From Bacillus mycoides (GTDB lineage Bacteria; Bacillota; Bacilli; Bacillales; Bacillaceae_G), in NCBI RefSeq assembly GCF_001757995.1, contig NZ_LXLV01000012.1, positions 98,274 to 162,273 of the forward strand: a stretch of 64,000 bases of DNA, read 5' to 3'. The notes under the pieces were generated by a model. It saw only the letters and a program-made list of their open reading frames with translations, made no database searches and was not told where the DNA came from. The position numbers and the translations under genes were made by a program. Shown in pieces: positions 16,797 to 25,402 of this stretch; the stretch's first letter is position 1, and each line of letters begins with the position of its first letter.

Positions 16797-16897
16797 GGCT
16801 GCCTTTTGGTGGTCTTTTTATTTTATCCTCCGCATAAATATATTTTATCTCAAAAATTCATTGCTAGATTTCAAACTTTCTACCTTTGCGAAAAAGT

Positions 16898-16926
16898 TTG
16901 ACAATACATACGGGTAGTGGTAATTT
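16898..16926 (+). promoter_or_regulatory. SigA-type promoter of the peptide transporter operon
   Basis: TTGACA at 16898, a 17-bp spacer, and TAATTT at 16921. The expected start of transcription falls at the foot of the long hairpin that follows. Confidence 0.7.
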
Positions 16927-16930
16927 AAAA

Positions 16931-16972
16931 CCTATAAGAAAACTCGGTATTAATCCCGAGTTTTCTTATAGG
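16931..16972 (+). promoter_or_regulatory. Long perfect hairpin at the 5' end of the transporter mRNA
   Basis: A 17-bp perfect stem (CCTATAAGAAAACTCGG with its complement) around an 8-nt loop, with no T-run. It would sit at the extreme 5' end of the transcript, which suggests mRNA stabilisation or an operator rather than termination. The ribosome site GAGAGGGG lies 12 nt downstream. Confidence 0.75.
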
Positions 16973-16998
16973 TGTAAATAGTCGAGAGGGGTCGAAAT

Positions 16999-18588
16999 AT
17001 GAAGAAGAAGTTGTTTGCATTACCATTTGTCCTACTATTACTTATTGCATTAGCGGCTTGTTCCGGGGGAAAAGATTCTTCGAAGCAAGCGAACACTAGT
17101 AAATCAGGGACTCCGAAAGATGGAGGAACGTTAACAATTGGTGTTAGCGACAATCCCGATACGATGAATCCGCTTTACGCGAATGATCGTGTGTCGCTCA
17201 CGATACAGCAAGCTTTATATGCACCGCTGTATCATATGGAAGACGGTAAGAAAAAGTTTGTTCTTGCTGAGAGCTTTACGCCTTCAGAGGATCAATTAAC
17301 ATGGACTTTAAAACTAAAGGATAATTTGAAATGGCATGATGGTAAGAAAATTACATCAGATGATATTGCATTTACATTCCAATCTATTTTAGATGAGAAG
17401 CAAAATAGTTCAAGCCGTGAAAACTTTATTTTTAAAGGAAAGCCGCTTGAAGTGAAAAAAGTGGATGAGCTAACGACTCAATTTGTATTACCACAAGTAA
17501 GTGCATCTTTCGAAGGGGTTATGAATGATTTCTTCCCAATTCCGAAACATGTATTTGAAGGTGAAGCAGATTTAGTGAAGAGTAAGAAAAACCTACAACC
17601 TGTAGGATCAGGTCCATTTAAATTAAAAGAGTTTAAATCAGATGAATATGTTGCGTTAGAGCGATTCGATGATTATTTTGCTGGTAAAGCGAAATTAGAT
17701 TCTATCGTGTACCGCGTTGTAAAAGACCGTAATACAGCAAACGTTTCACTTCAAAATGGTCAAATCAATATGAAGATGATTGAGCCGCAAGACTTTAAGA
17801 AATTAGATAGCACTGGGAACTTCTCAATGGTGACATTCCCTGAAGGTAGATTATTCTACTTAGCTTATAACTTTAATACAGACCTTATGAAGAAAAAAGA
17901 AGTGCGCCAAGCAATTGCGCATGCATTAGATAAGAAAGAAATGATTAACTCAGCGTTCGTTTCTAGTCAATTTGCAGAACCGGCAAATTCAATCTTAACA
18001 CCAGACGCTATGTATTATGCGAAAGATATTAAAGAGTATAAGTATGATCAAAAAGAAGCGAAAGATTTATTAGCAAAAGCTGGTGTGAAAGATAAAGAAA
18101 AAGTACGGGTTATGTATGTAACGAATAATAAAATTATGGAAAGCTTAGCGCTATATACACAACAAAAATTACAAGAAGTAGGCTTGCAAGTTGAACTAAA
18201 TGCATTAGATGCTAGTGCAGCAAGTGAAAAAGGCTTAGATAAAGAAAATAAAGAGTATGACATTACATTCGGTGGTTACATAATGGGACCAGAGCCAGAT
18301 TCATATAAGAGTCTGTACTTAAGTAATGCAGAATACAATTATGCACGTTATAAAAATGCTGACTTCGATAAGTTATGGGAAGAAGCTGCGGTTGAAACAG
18401 ATAAAACGAAACGCGCAGAGCTATACCATAAAATCCAAGATACAGCGAGAGAAGACTTACCTTATCTTCCAATCGCATATCCGAAAGCAGTTATTGCAGT
18501 AGATAAAAAGTTTGATGGATTAAAAGAAGCAAAAGCAATTCCTGTCACAATGTTTGAAGATCTATCAAAGATTTATGAAGTGAAATAA
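16999..18588 (+). CDS. Peptide ABC transporter substrate-binding lipoprotein
   Basis: A 529-residue family-5 extracellular solute-binding protein (DppE/OppA type). The lipobox LIALAACSGG places the lipidated Cys at residue 21. The GGTLTIGVSDNPDTMNP start of the mature domain and LTWTLKLKDNLKWHDGKKIT are characteristic. It delivers peptides (possibly di- or oligopeptides) to the membrane complex encoded downstream. Two bcr1 copies separate it from the permease genes. Confidence 0.9.
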   Translation: MKKKLFALPFVLLLLIALAACSGGKDSSKQANTSKSGTPKDGGTLTIGVSDNPDTMNPLYANDRVSLTIQQALYAPLYHMEDGKKKFVLAESFTPSEDQLTWTLKLKDNLKWHDGKKITSDDIAFTFQSILDEKQNSSSRENFIFKGKPLEVKKVDELTTQFVLPQVSASFEGVMNDFFPIPKHVFEGEADLVKSKKNLQPVGSGPFKLKEFKSDEYVALERFDDYFAGKAKLDSIVYRVVKDRNTANVSLQNGQINMKMIEPQDFKKLDSTGNFSMVTFPEGRLFYLAYNFNTDLMKKKEVRQAIAHALDKKEMINSAFVSSQFAEPANSILTPDAMYYAKDIKEYKYDQKEAKDLLAKAGVKDKEKVRVMYVTNNKIMESLALYTQQKLQEVGLQVELNALDASAASEKGLDKENKEYDITFGGYIMGPEPDSYKSLYLSNAEYNYARYKNADFDKLWEEAAVETDKTKRAELYHKIQDTAREDLPYLPIAYPKAVIAVDKKFDGLKEAKAIPVTMFEDLSKIYEVK

Positions 18589-18621
18589 GAAACTGTAAAG
18601 AAGCTGGTGGAAATCAGCTTC

Positions 18622-18718
18622 TTTATCCCGCTTTAATGGGCAGTAAGACTCCCACCTCAAAACTTGGCGAATGCGAGGAAGTTAGGTTGGAGTAGGGCTG
18701 ATTAAAATTTCACTTTAT
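18622..18718 (+). repeat. bcr1 repeat, deleted copy
   Basis: A 97-bp element that starts TTTATCCCGC and has the left-half landmarks through GAAGTTAGG, then jumps to GATTAAAATTTCACTTTAT. It shares its terminal TTTAT with the next copy, giving a head-to-tail pair. Confidence 0.85.
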
Positions 18719-18870
18719 CCCGCATTAACGGGCAGTAAGACTCCCGCCTCGAAATTTGGCTGAAGCAAAGAAGTTAGGTGGGAGATCAACTGCCTGTAAA
18801 TGCCCGATTGGTTCAACTAATAATCCGCGGGGGATGGACAAAACCCCCACGGATTAAAGTTTCACTTTAT
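18714..18870 (+). repeat. bcr1 repeat, full length, tandem with the deleted copy
   Basis: A 157-bp copy with all landmarks, joined to the previous one by a single TTTAT. Its right end is only about 17 nt from the start codon of the permease gene, so the repeat forms most of that gene's leader. Apart from the pair of repeats, 18589-18887 holds only a short hairpin after the binding-protein gene. Confidence 0.92.
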
Positions 18871-18887
18871 CTTGAGGGGGGAAGTTT

Positions 18888-19838
18888 GTGTATAAAGTAA
18901 TTGCAAAGAGGCTTTTAAATGCAATTCCGCTTTTATTTGTTATTTCTATTATTTCTTTTCTATTAATAAAACTAGCGCCGGGCGATCCAGTTCGAAACTT
19001 TGTAACGCCGAATATGAGTCCGATTGATGTCGAGCGTATTCGCAAAAGTTTAGGACTAGATCAACCAATTTACATACAATATATTTTATGGTTAAAAAAT
19101 ATTTTAACAGGGAATTTTGGATACTCACTTCAAAATCACCGCCCTGTTTTAGAACTTATCACAGAAAGATTACCCGCAACAATCGGGTTAATGGGATCAT
19201 CTTTACTCGTCTCATTTGTAATCGCAATACCGCTTGGACTATTTACAGGGGTGAAAAAGAACTCGTTCTTTGACCGCATTGTGAACTTCATTTCCTATGT
19301 GGGAATCTCAATGCCAGTCTTTTGGTTCGCGTTACTATTAATCTACTTATTCTCTTTAAAGTTGAACCTTCTTCCGAGCATGGGTATGCGCACGGTCGGT
19401 CAAGATTCCTTCTGGGATATTGTCCAGCACGGCATTTTACCTTGCATGGTGCTTGCGTTCCAAAACGTCTCTGTTTATATGAGATATATTCGTTCAAGTA
19501 CCATCCAGCAATTAGAAGAAGATTACGTACAAATTCAATATGCATACGGTGCTTCAAAGAAAACAGTTTTATTTAATCACGTGCTGCGAAATGTATTAAT
19601 ACCGATCATTACAATTTTCGGATTATCTATTCCAAGTTTAGTAGGTGGAGCCTTTATTACGGAAACAGTATTCTCATGGCCGGGACTTGGTTCACTCGGG
19701 GTTAATGCTATTTTTAGATTTGATTATCCAATTATTATGGCAATCACATTATTATCATCATTCATGTTGATTCTCGGTAATTTAATTGCTGATATTTTAT
19801 ATGGCGTAGTAGATCCGCGCATTCGAATGAGGGGGTGA
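18888..19838 (+). CDS. Peptide ABC transporter permease (DppB type)
   Basis: A 316-residue inner-membrane permease with six hydrophobic segments. It has the LAPGDP segment after the first one and the EAA-type loop around ASKKTVLFNHVLRNVLIPI. The start is GTG at 18888 with GAGGGGGG just before. It pairs with the next gene (6-nt gap) to form the translocation channel. Confidence 0.9.
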   Translation: MYKVIAKRLLNAIPLLFVISIISFLLIKLAPGDPVRNFVTPNMSPIDVERIRKSLGLDQPIYIQYILWLKNILTGNFGYSLQNHRPVLELITERLPATIGLMGSSLLVSFVIAIPLGLFTGVKKNSFFDRIVNFISYVGISMPVFWFALLLIYLFSLKLNLLPSMGMRTVGQDSFWDIVQHGILPCMVLAFQNVSVYMRYIRSSTIQQLEEDYVQIQYAYGASKKTVLFNHVLRNVLIPIITIFGLSIPSLVGGAFITETVFSWPGLGSLGVNAIFRFDYPIIMAITLLSSFMLILGNLIADILYGVVDPRIRMRG

Positions 19839-19844
19839 TTTGGA

Positions 19845-20696
19845 ATGAACAATAGGAGATTTCAAACGATAAAAAATAGTTTTACGAAAAATAAGTTTGT
19901 AGTAATGGGAGTTATTATACTTAGTGTTTTAACAATAGCGTCTCTTTTCGCATTTATATCACCGTACGATCCTAGTAAAATGTCGATTCCAGATCGTTTA
20001 CAAGAACCGAGTTTAAGTCATCCTTTCGGCACTGACGATTACGGACGGGATTATTTAACGAGAGCGTTATATGGCGGAAGGGTTTCTCTTGCTGTCGGTT
20101 TTCTAGCGATGGTTGTTTCTATTACAATTGGGACCGCAGTAGGAACAATTAGCGGATATTTTGGCGGAAAGTTAGACAACTTCTTAATGCGAGTTGTTGA
20201 AGTTTTAATGTCAATTCCTTCATTCTTTTTAATGCTACTATTAAATGCGTATTTAAAACCAGGAATTACAACGCTTGTTCTTATTATCGGATTATTAACG
20301 TGGATGGACACCGCTCGTATAGTAAGGGCAGAAACGTTATCTGTAAAAGAGCGTGAGTACGTTTTATATGCAAAAGTATCCGGACAAAAGTCATTGATGA
20401 TTATTGTAAGACACATCATTCCAAACATTTTATCGACTATTATTATCGCAGCGACATTAACAATTGCGACATCTATTTTAATGGAATCATCACTTAGCTT
20501 CTTAGGATTAGGTATTAGAGAACCAGATTCTTCTTGGGGCAGCATGCTAAATAATGCGCAAGGATACATAGGTGAAGCTTGGTATTTAACAATCTTCCCA
20601 GGGTTCCTTATTCTATTAACTGTACTAAGTTTTAACGTAATCGGTGAAGCGTTGAAAAAAGCTTTCGCACCAAAAGGGGCTCATCATGAGAACTAA
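19845..20696 (+). CDS. Peptide ABC transporter permease (DppC type)
   Basis: A 283-residue second permease with an N-terminal hydrophobic segment, the PFGTDDYGRD motif typical of DppC/OppC proteins, and an EAA loop (about residues 175-195). It forms a heterodimer with the preceding permease. Confidence 0.9.
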   Translation: MNNRRFQTIKNSFTKNKFVVMGVIILSVLTIASLFAFISPYDPSKMSIPDRLQEPSLSHPFGTDDYGRDYLTRALYGGRVSLAVGFLAMVVSITIGTAVGTISGYFGGKLDNFLMRVVEVLMSIPSFFLMLLLNAYLKPGITTLVLIIGLLTWMDTARIVRAETLSVKEREYVLYAKVSGQKSLMIIVRHIIPNILSTIIIAATLTIATSILMESSLSFLGLGIREPDSSWGSMLNNAQGYIGEAWYLTIFPGFLILLTVLSFNVIGEALKKAFAPKGAHHEN

Positions 20697-20723
20697 TGCT
20701 TTAAGTGAGGGGGAGTGAAAGGC

Positions 20724-21716
20724 GTGTCTGAAAAACTATTAGAAGTAAAAAATTTAAAGACCTCTTTTTTCATAGAAGACGGCGAAGTAGAAGCGGTTCG
20801 CGGCGTTTCATTTCGTTTAAATAAAGGAGAAGTCGTTGGGATTGTTGGCGAATCGGGAAGCGGAAAGAGCGTTATGGCGAAATCCGTTATGGCTCTCGTT
20901 ACGTCGCCAGGGAAAGTGAAAGAGGGGGAAATTCTATTTCACAATGAAAACATACTTTCAAAATCTGAAAAAGAATTGCGTTCTATTAGAGGAAATCAAA
21001 TTTCACTTATCTCTCAAGATCCAATGTCGGCATTAAATCCAGTTGTGAAAATTGGGAAGCAAATGACGGAAGTAATTATACGGCATCAAAAAGTAAAAAA
21101 GAAAGAAGCAGAGCAGATCGCGGTCAATTTGCTAAAACAAGTCGGTCTTTCTTCACCAGAAGAAAGGGTAAAACAATATCCGCATGAACTAAGCGGCGGT
21201 ATGAAGCAGCGGGTTATGATCGCAATGGCGATGTCTTGTAACCCAGACCTACTCATTGCGGACGAACCGACGACAGCGCTTGACGTAACGATACAAGCAC
21301 AAATACTAGATTTAATGAAAAACTTAAAAAACGAAACGAATATGTCGTTGCTTCTCATTACGCATGACTTAGGGATTGTCGCGCAAAACTGTACACGCGT
21401 TATCGTTATGTACGGCGGACTTATTATGGAAGAAGGACCTGTACTTAATATTTTCCAATCGCCGAACCATCCATATACGAAAGGGCTATTAAACTCTCTG
21501 CCGAAAATATCGAACGGCGTAAAAGAAAGACTAGCGCCAATTCAAGGTGTAACACCAAACTTACTACACCCGCCGAAAGGTTGCCCATTCGCAGAGCGTT
21601 GCCCACATAAAATGGACATTTGTGAAAAAGAACGTCCGCCGTACTTTGAAATCGGAAACGGAAGACGCTCTATGTGCTGGTTAAACGATAAGACAGTAGG
21701 TGATTCCCATGCATGA
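20724..21716 (+). CDS. Peptide ABC transporter ATP-binding protein (DppD type)
   Basis: A 330-residue ATPase with Walker A GESGSGKS, signature LSGGMKQR, Walker B LLIADEPTTALD and a His switch in THDLG. A C-terminal oligopeptide-transporter extension includes CPFAERCPHKMDIC cysteines. The GTG at 20724 is chosen because the earlier GTG at 20715 is fused to the GAGGGGGAG ribosome site. Confidence 0.9.
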   Translation: MSEKLLEVKNLKTSFFIEDGEVEAVRGVSFRLNKGEVVGIVGESGSGKSVMAKSVMALVTSPGKVKEGEILFHNENILSKSEKELRSIRGNQISLISQDPMSALNPVVKIGKQMTEVIIRHQKVKKKEAEQIAVNLLKQVGLSSPEERVKQYPHELSGGMKQRVMIAMAMSCNPDLLIADEPTTALDVTIQAQILDLMKNLKNETNMSLLLITHDLGIVAQNCTRVIVMYGGLIMEEGPVLNIFQSPNHPYTKGLLNSLPKISNGVKERLAPIQGVTPNLLHPPKGCPFAERCPHKMDICEKERPPYFEIGNGRRSMCWLNDKTVGDSHA

Positions 21717-22680
21717 AGAAAATTTAATTGAAGTTCGAAACTTAAAAAAGTATTTTCCTATTAAAAAAGGACTATTCGGCAGAAAAACAGAGCAGTTAAA
21801 AGCAGTCGATGACCTTAGCTTCACAATTAAAAAGGGTGAAACATTCGGGCTAGTAGGAGAATCTGGTTGCGGAAAATCAACGACAGGAAGAAGCATCATT
21901 CGTTTACACGACGTTACTTCAGGGAACGTTTTATTCGACGGAAAAGATATCGCGGATCTAAAAGAAAGTAAACTAAAAGAATATAGAAAACGAATGCAAA
22001 TCATTTTCCAAGACCCATACGCATCATTAAACCCGACGATGAATGTGTTCCAAATTATTAGCGAACCGATGAACATTCACGGATCTCATACAGCGGAAGA
22101 AAGAAAAGAAATCATTCTAGACCTTCTCAAAAAAGTAGGCCTAAAAGAAGAACACCTATATCGCTACCCGCACGAATTTAGCGGAGGCCAAAGACAGCGC
22201 ATCAGCATCGCGCGCGCACTATCTGTAAAACCAGACTTCATCCTATGTGACGAACCAATCTCAGCACTAGATGTCTCAGTCCAAGCACAGGTCGTAAACA
22301 TGCTGCAAGACATCCAAGAAGAAACAGGGGTCACATACTTATTCATCGCACATGACCTATCCATGGTAAGACACATATCAGACAGAATCGGAGTCATGTA
22401 CTTAGGAAACATAGTAGAAATTGCCGACAGCGAAGACCTATACACAAAACCGGCACATCCATACACACAAGCACTACTCTCATCCATGCCAGAACCAGAT
22501 CCAACAAACACAGGCAAAGAACGGATCATTCTGCAGGGAGAAGTACCAAGCCCACTCAACTCACCATCCGGCTGCAAATTCAGAACGCGCTGCAAATTCG
22601 CCACTGAAAAATGTGCACAGGAAGTACCGAAAATGGTGGAGATTGCGAAGGGGCATGAGGTGGCTTGTCATTTGTTTTAG
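21709..22680 (+). CDS. Peptide ABC transporter ATP-binding protein (DppF type)
   Basis: A 323-residue ATPase with Walker A GESGCGKST, signature FSGGQRQR, Walker B FILCDEPISALD and a Cys-rich C-terminal extension. The ATG at 21709 overlaps the end of the previous gene by 8 nt, so the two are translationally coupled. About 22150-22625 is almost free of G on the coding strand, then the last 50 nt are G-rich. Confidence 0.9.
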   Translation: MHEENLIEVRNLKKYFPIKKGLFGRKTEQLKAVDDLSFTIKKGETFGLVGESGCGKSTTGRSIIRLHDVTSGNVLFDGKDIADLKESKLKEYRKRMQIIFQDPYASLNPTMNVFQIISEPMNIHGSHTAEERKEIILDLLKKVGLKEEHLYRYPHEFSGGQRQRISIARALSVKPDFILCDEPISALDVSVQAQVVNMLQDIQEETGVTYLFIAHDLSMVRHISDRIGVMYLGNIVEIADSEDLYTKPAHPYTQALLSSMPEPDPTNTGKERIILQGEVPSPLNSPSGCKFRTRCKFATEKCAQEVPKMVEIAKGHEVACHLF

Positions 22681-22684
22681 GGGG

Positions 22685-22713
22685 AAAGCATCGGGGGACC
22701 TGATGCTTTTTTC
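22685..22713 (+). terminator. Rho-independent terminator
   Basis: AAAGCATC and GATGCTTTTTT around GGGGGACCT, closing the transporter operon. Confidence 0.85.
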
Positions 22714-22812
22714 TTTTGTGTGGGGGTGTGGGATGGGTTGTAGACTAATGGTCAGCGACTGTTTATATTTGCATCTCCTATCATATAATTCCCCTTATTT
22801 TTCAACTATAAT

Positions 22813-23034
22813 TTGAATGACGAACTTCTTTTTGTTGGGAAAGCACGTAAAGTAAGACAACGTATTAAAAAGCATTTTGAAGATAATGTATCACCAATTA
22901 AAAATCATCGTGATGAAGTGTATCGTATTGATGTATGTATTGTAGAAGATCCGATGGAAAGAGAAATTTACGAAACATATATGATTAACGAATTTCAAGC
23001 GAAGTATAATGTGGATAAAGTATTTTATAAATAA
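22813..23034 (+). pseudogene. Truncated GIY-YIG-type endonuclease (YurQ/UvrC-like)
   Basis: The frame encodes LNDELLFVGKARKVRQRIKKH and a tail ending NVDKVFYK, the part of a GIY-YIG nuclease after the GIY strand (compare the UvrC YVGKAxNLRxRV segment). In frame upstream there is a TAA 21 nt before the codon taken as start, and the catalytic GIY/YIG sequence is not recognisable. No ribosome site precedes the TTG. It looks like the 3' remnant of a small nucleotide-excision-type endonuclease gene. Confidence 0.65.
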
Positions 23035-23203
23035 CATCAACGTAAAACATGATCTTGGTACTACATCAAGATCATGTTTTTTATATGCAATAAAAACAAT
23101 TAATTATTCTTAATTATTCGACAAAATGCAACGATTTAAGATTGTATTTTTTGCTATGATAAGTAGGGAATTTATATATCGTGTTATTGGGGGATAAAAA
23201 GAG

Positions 23204-23833
23204 ATGTTGAAAAAATTTACTACATGTATTTTAGGTGGCGCTTTAGTATTCAATTTATCTGGTTGCGGCAATCCATCCGACAAAACTTCTTCAGAATCTA
23301 AAGAAACCAATTCTAAACAAGAAGAAAAGAAAGTGCAAACAACTGATGAGGCGAAACCGAAAGAGAATGCAAAGCAGAAAAATACAGAACAAATAAAAGA
23401 GAAATCAAAAGTAAAAGAAAAAGAGTATGCTGTAAACAAGGATTTTCATACACCTAAATTTGATGTAACTGTAAAAAGAGTTGTAGAAAGAGATAAGGTT
23501 GGTAAAGAAAGTATAGGAATCCAAGAACCTGAAAATGGACATGTCTTTATTGTTTTAGAAGTAGAAGGGAAAAACATCACAAACGAATCGATGAAATTAG
23601 CCGTTTTACCATCAGTGGATTTAGTGGATGAAAATGATAATGCTTACCAAAGTGATGTGTGGGCAACTAGTAGTTATGAGGTTGAAAAAGGCGAGACCTC
23701 TACTATTACTAAGGAATTAAAACCAGGGGAGGTAAAGAGAGAAAATAAAGTTTACGTGATTAATAAAGAAAAATTTGATACAGGAAAATGGTATGTACTT
23801 GTTAACCATGAGTATAAGGAACAAATTAAATAG
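23204..23833 (+). CDS. DUF4352-type lipoprotein
   Basis: A 209-residue lipoprotein with lipobox LSGCG (Cys near residue 23), a long Lys/Glu/Ser-rich linker (about 25-75) and an immunoglobulin-like DUF4352 domain (about 80-205) with the VFIVLEVEGKNITNE strand pair. Likely exposed on the membrane surface; ligand unknown. It resembles the minus-strand lipoprotein at 53298. Own promoter region and terminator. Confidence 0.75.
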   Translation: MLKKFTTCILGGALVFNLSGCGNPSDKTSSESKETNSKQEEKKVQTTDEAKPKENAKQKNTEQIKEKSKVKEKEYAVNKDFHTPKFDVTVKRVVERDKVGKESIGIQEPENGHVFIVLEVEGKNITNESMKLAVLPSVDLVDENDNAYQSDVWATSSYEVEKGETSTITKELKPGEVKRENKVYVINKEKFDTGKWYVLVNHEYKEQIK

Positions 23834-23845
23834 TGTTTATTTATT

Positions 23846-23871
23846 AAGAGGAGATGGCTCCTCTTTTTTTT
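23846..23871 (+). terminator. Rho-independent terminator
   Basis: AAGAGGAG-ATGG-CTCCTCTT followed by T-run. Confidence 0.85.
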
Positions 23872-23935
23872 GTTACAAGTTAACACAAAATTTCGTTCTG
23901 AGGACACTATTAAATTTTTAAGTTGATGGAGATAG
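23872..23935 (+). repeat. Dispersed remnant, copy 1
   Basis: GTTACAAGTTAACAC...GGACACTATTAAATTTTT closely matches 32680-32735. In both copies one frame reads YKL-x2-NFV-x2-TLLNF-stop, so it may be the 3' end of a lost gene, possibly of a mobile element. Confidence 0.5.
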
Positions 23936-23944
23936 GACGCTACC

Positions 23945-24088
23945 CCTAGACGAAGAGATTACTATTTTCAAATCAGTTGGTTTGGCAGTAGTCGATATTA
24001 TCGTTGCGAAGTATTTGTATGAGAGAGCGGTGGAGCGCGGGTTTGGGAATAGGATTGAGTTTTGAGGGACTGCCTTTTGGTGGTCTTT
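23945..24088 (+). pseudogene. Remnant of an ornithine cyclodeaminase 3' end
   Basis: Nearly the same DNA as 16682-16820: the last 38 codons (EEITIFKSVGLAVVDII onward, in frame, ending RIE-F-stop) and the CTGCCTTTTGGTGGTCTTTTT hairpin after the stop. Nothing of the rest of the gene precedes it. It is a displaced partial duplicate. Confidence 0.8.
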
Positions 24089-24266
24089 TTTGCATAAAAT
24101 CTTGTAAAGCAAGAAAAAGTAGAATATTTAATGATTAAAATTGATAATATTCTAATATTCAATAGAAAGATAAAATATTTTAAAGTTCAAAATAATACAT
24201 TATAATATGTTTAGTAAAATTAACCAAAATATATTTTGCTCATTATGTATTAAAGGGGAAATGAAA

Positions 24267-24563
24267 ATGGCTGGACAAATTCGTATGTCACCAGAGGAGC
24301 TTAAATCAAAAGCGACTCGATATGGACAAGGTGCAAATCAAATTGAGGACATTTTAAGTCAACTATAAAACTTACAAAATGAATTAAGAGGAGAATGGGA
24401 AGGGCGTGCTTTTGAAGGGTTTGATCAACAGTTCAATCAATTAAAGCCAAAAGTACAAAACTTCGCACAGCTATTACAAGAAATTAATATGCAGCTGAAT
24501 AAAACTGCAGAGGCTGTTGCTTCTCATGATGAAGAATTATCACGTAATTTCGGTTTGAAATAA
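24267..24563 (+). pseudogene. WXG100 (EsxA-like) protein with an in-frame stop
   Basis: Read through, the frame gives a 97-residue helical-hairpin protein with the WEG turn (EWEGRAFEGF) in the usual mid position, as in WXG100 substrates of type VII secretion. Codon 34 is TAA where SQLQNL is expected (CAA to TAA). The rest of the frame is intact to a natural stop. AAAGGGG precedes the ATG. As written only a 33-residue peptide would be made. It heads the LXG toxin operon. Confidence 0.82.
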
Positions 24564-24593
24564 AAATTGTTTTACTCTATATAACAAGCATTT

Positions 24594-24631
24594 CAAATGA
24601 GCCATACAGCTTATATTGTATGGCTCATTTG
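24594..24631 (+). terminator. Perfect hairpin after the WXG100 gene
   Basis: CAAATGAGCCATACA and its exact complement around an 8-nt loop, followed by ATT. The weak T-tract suggests an attenuator or RNA-processing site rather than a full terminator. Confidence 0.65.
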
Positions 24632-24723
24632 ATTGCGTGCCTAGCGAGTGATATTGATAGGGATATATATTTAATGAGATTTCTTTGATGCGTTTGGAAA
24701 ACTTATAGAAAGGGTTTGAAAGA

Positions 24724-24999
24724 ATGGGACAATTTCAAAGTAATTTACAAACAGCAACGCAAATTGCTACGAAAATGGGATCAGCCTCTGATAGGATTCA
24801 AAGTGCAACAACTCGTTCTATAACAAAGGCGACGCGTACAACATTATCTGTTAATTCCCAAGCACAAGAAGCGAATCAGCAAGTTTTAGACTTGACGAAA
24901 CAATTTTCCACTGCCTTTCAACAAGCGGTTGATAATATTCATTCGGTATCTAATGAATTTGAGAGAATGGATAACGAACTTCACAACACTTTTCGCTAA
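24724..24999 (+). CDS. Lap1-like (TIGR04197/DUF3130) LXG partner protein
   Basis: A 91-residue, all-helical, Gln/Thr-rich protein of the type VII effector-associated TIGR04197 family. In streptococci such proteins (Lap1) bind the LXG domain and take it to the secretion machine. AGAAAGGG precedes the ATG. It is followed by a DUF3958 gene and the LXG gene, the usual order. Confidence 0.75.
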   Translation: MGQFQSNLQTATQIATKMGSASDRIQSATTRSITKATRTTLSVNSQAQEANQQVLDLTKQFSTAFQQAVDNIHSVSNEFERMDNELHNTFR

Positions 25000-25039
25000 T
25001 GTGACAACCTACGTAAAGTAAAATAGTAGGAGGAAAAAG

Positions 25040-25402
25040 ATGGACCGAAATATCGAAAACAAAATTACACAGTTAAATCAAAAGTTACGAAGTGTATTTG
25101 AAGAACAGGACCGAAATCAATCTGCGATTCAAAAACAGGAAAAAGTAGAAGAAGATTTTCATGTATGGAAGAATCAAAACCATCGTTTGTTTGATCGTAT
25201 TTTAGGAACTTGGCATAAAGATAGAGAAATGTCATTGTTTTTTATGGATATGCGTCAAGAAGCACAATACATCGAACGAAAACTTACATTTGAATTGGAA
25301 AGCCAAAAAGAAACATTGTTTAAAGAGAAACGAGATCTTAGTGACTTAGAAAATGATCTTTCATATCAGCAACAACAATTAGTAAAGGAGGCTAATTCAT
25401 GA
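25040..25402 (+). CDS. Lap2-like DUF3958 protein
   Basis: A 120-residue, coiled-coil-rich protein (long Glu/Lys/Gln helices, conserved W near residue 35 and HKDRE mid-protein) of the DUF3958 family. These act with Lap1 as LXG-specific targeting partners. TAGGAGG precedes the ATG. Its stop overlaps the LXG gene's ATG by 4 nt. Confidence 0.75.
   Translation: MDRNIENKITQLNQKLRSVFEEQDRNQSAIQKQEKVEEDFHVWKNQNHRLFDRILGTWHKDREMSLFFMDMRQEAQYIERKLTFELESQKETLFKEKRDLSDLENDLSYQQQQLVKEANS

Noticed and set aside
22720-22780. Similarity of the GTGTGGG...TAATGGTCAGCGACTGT stretch to 14485-14525
   Set aside because: Too short and diverged to call a repeat family by eye.
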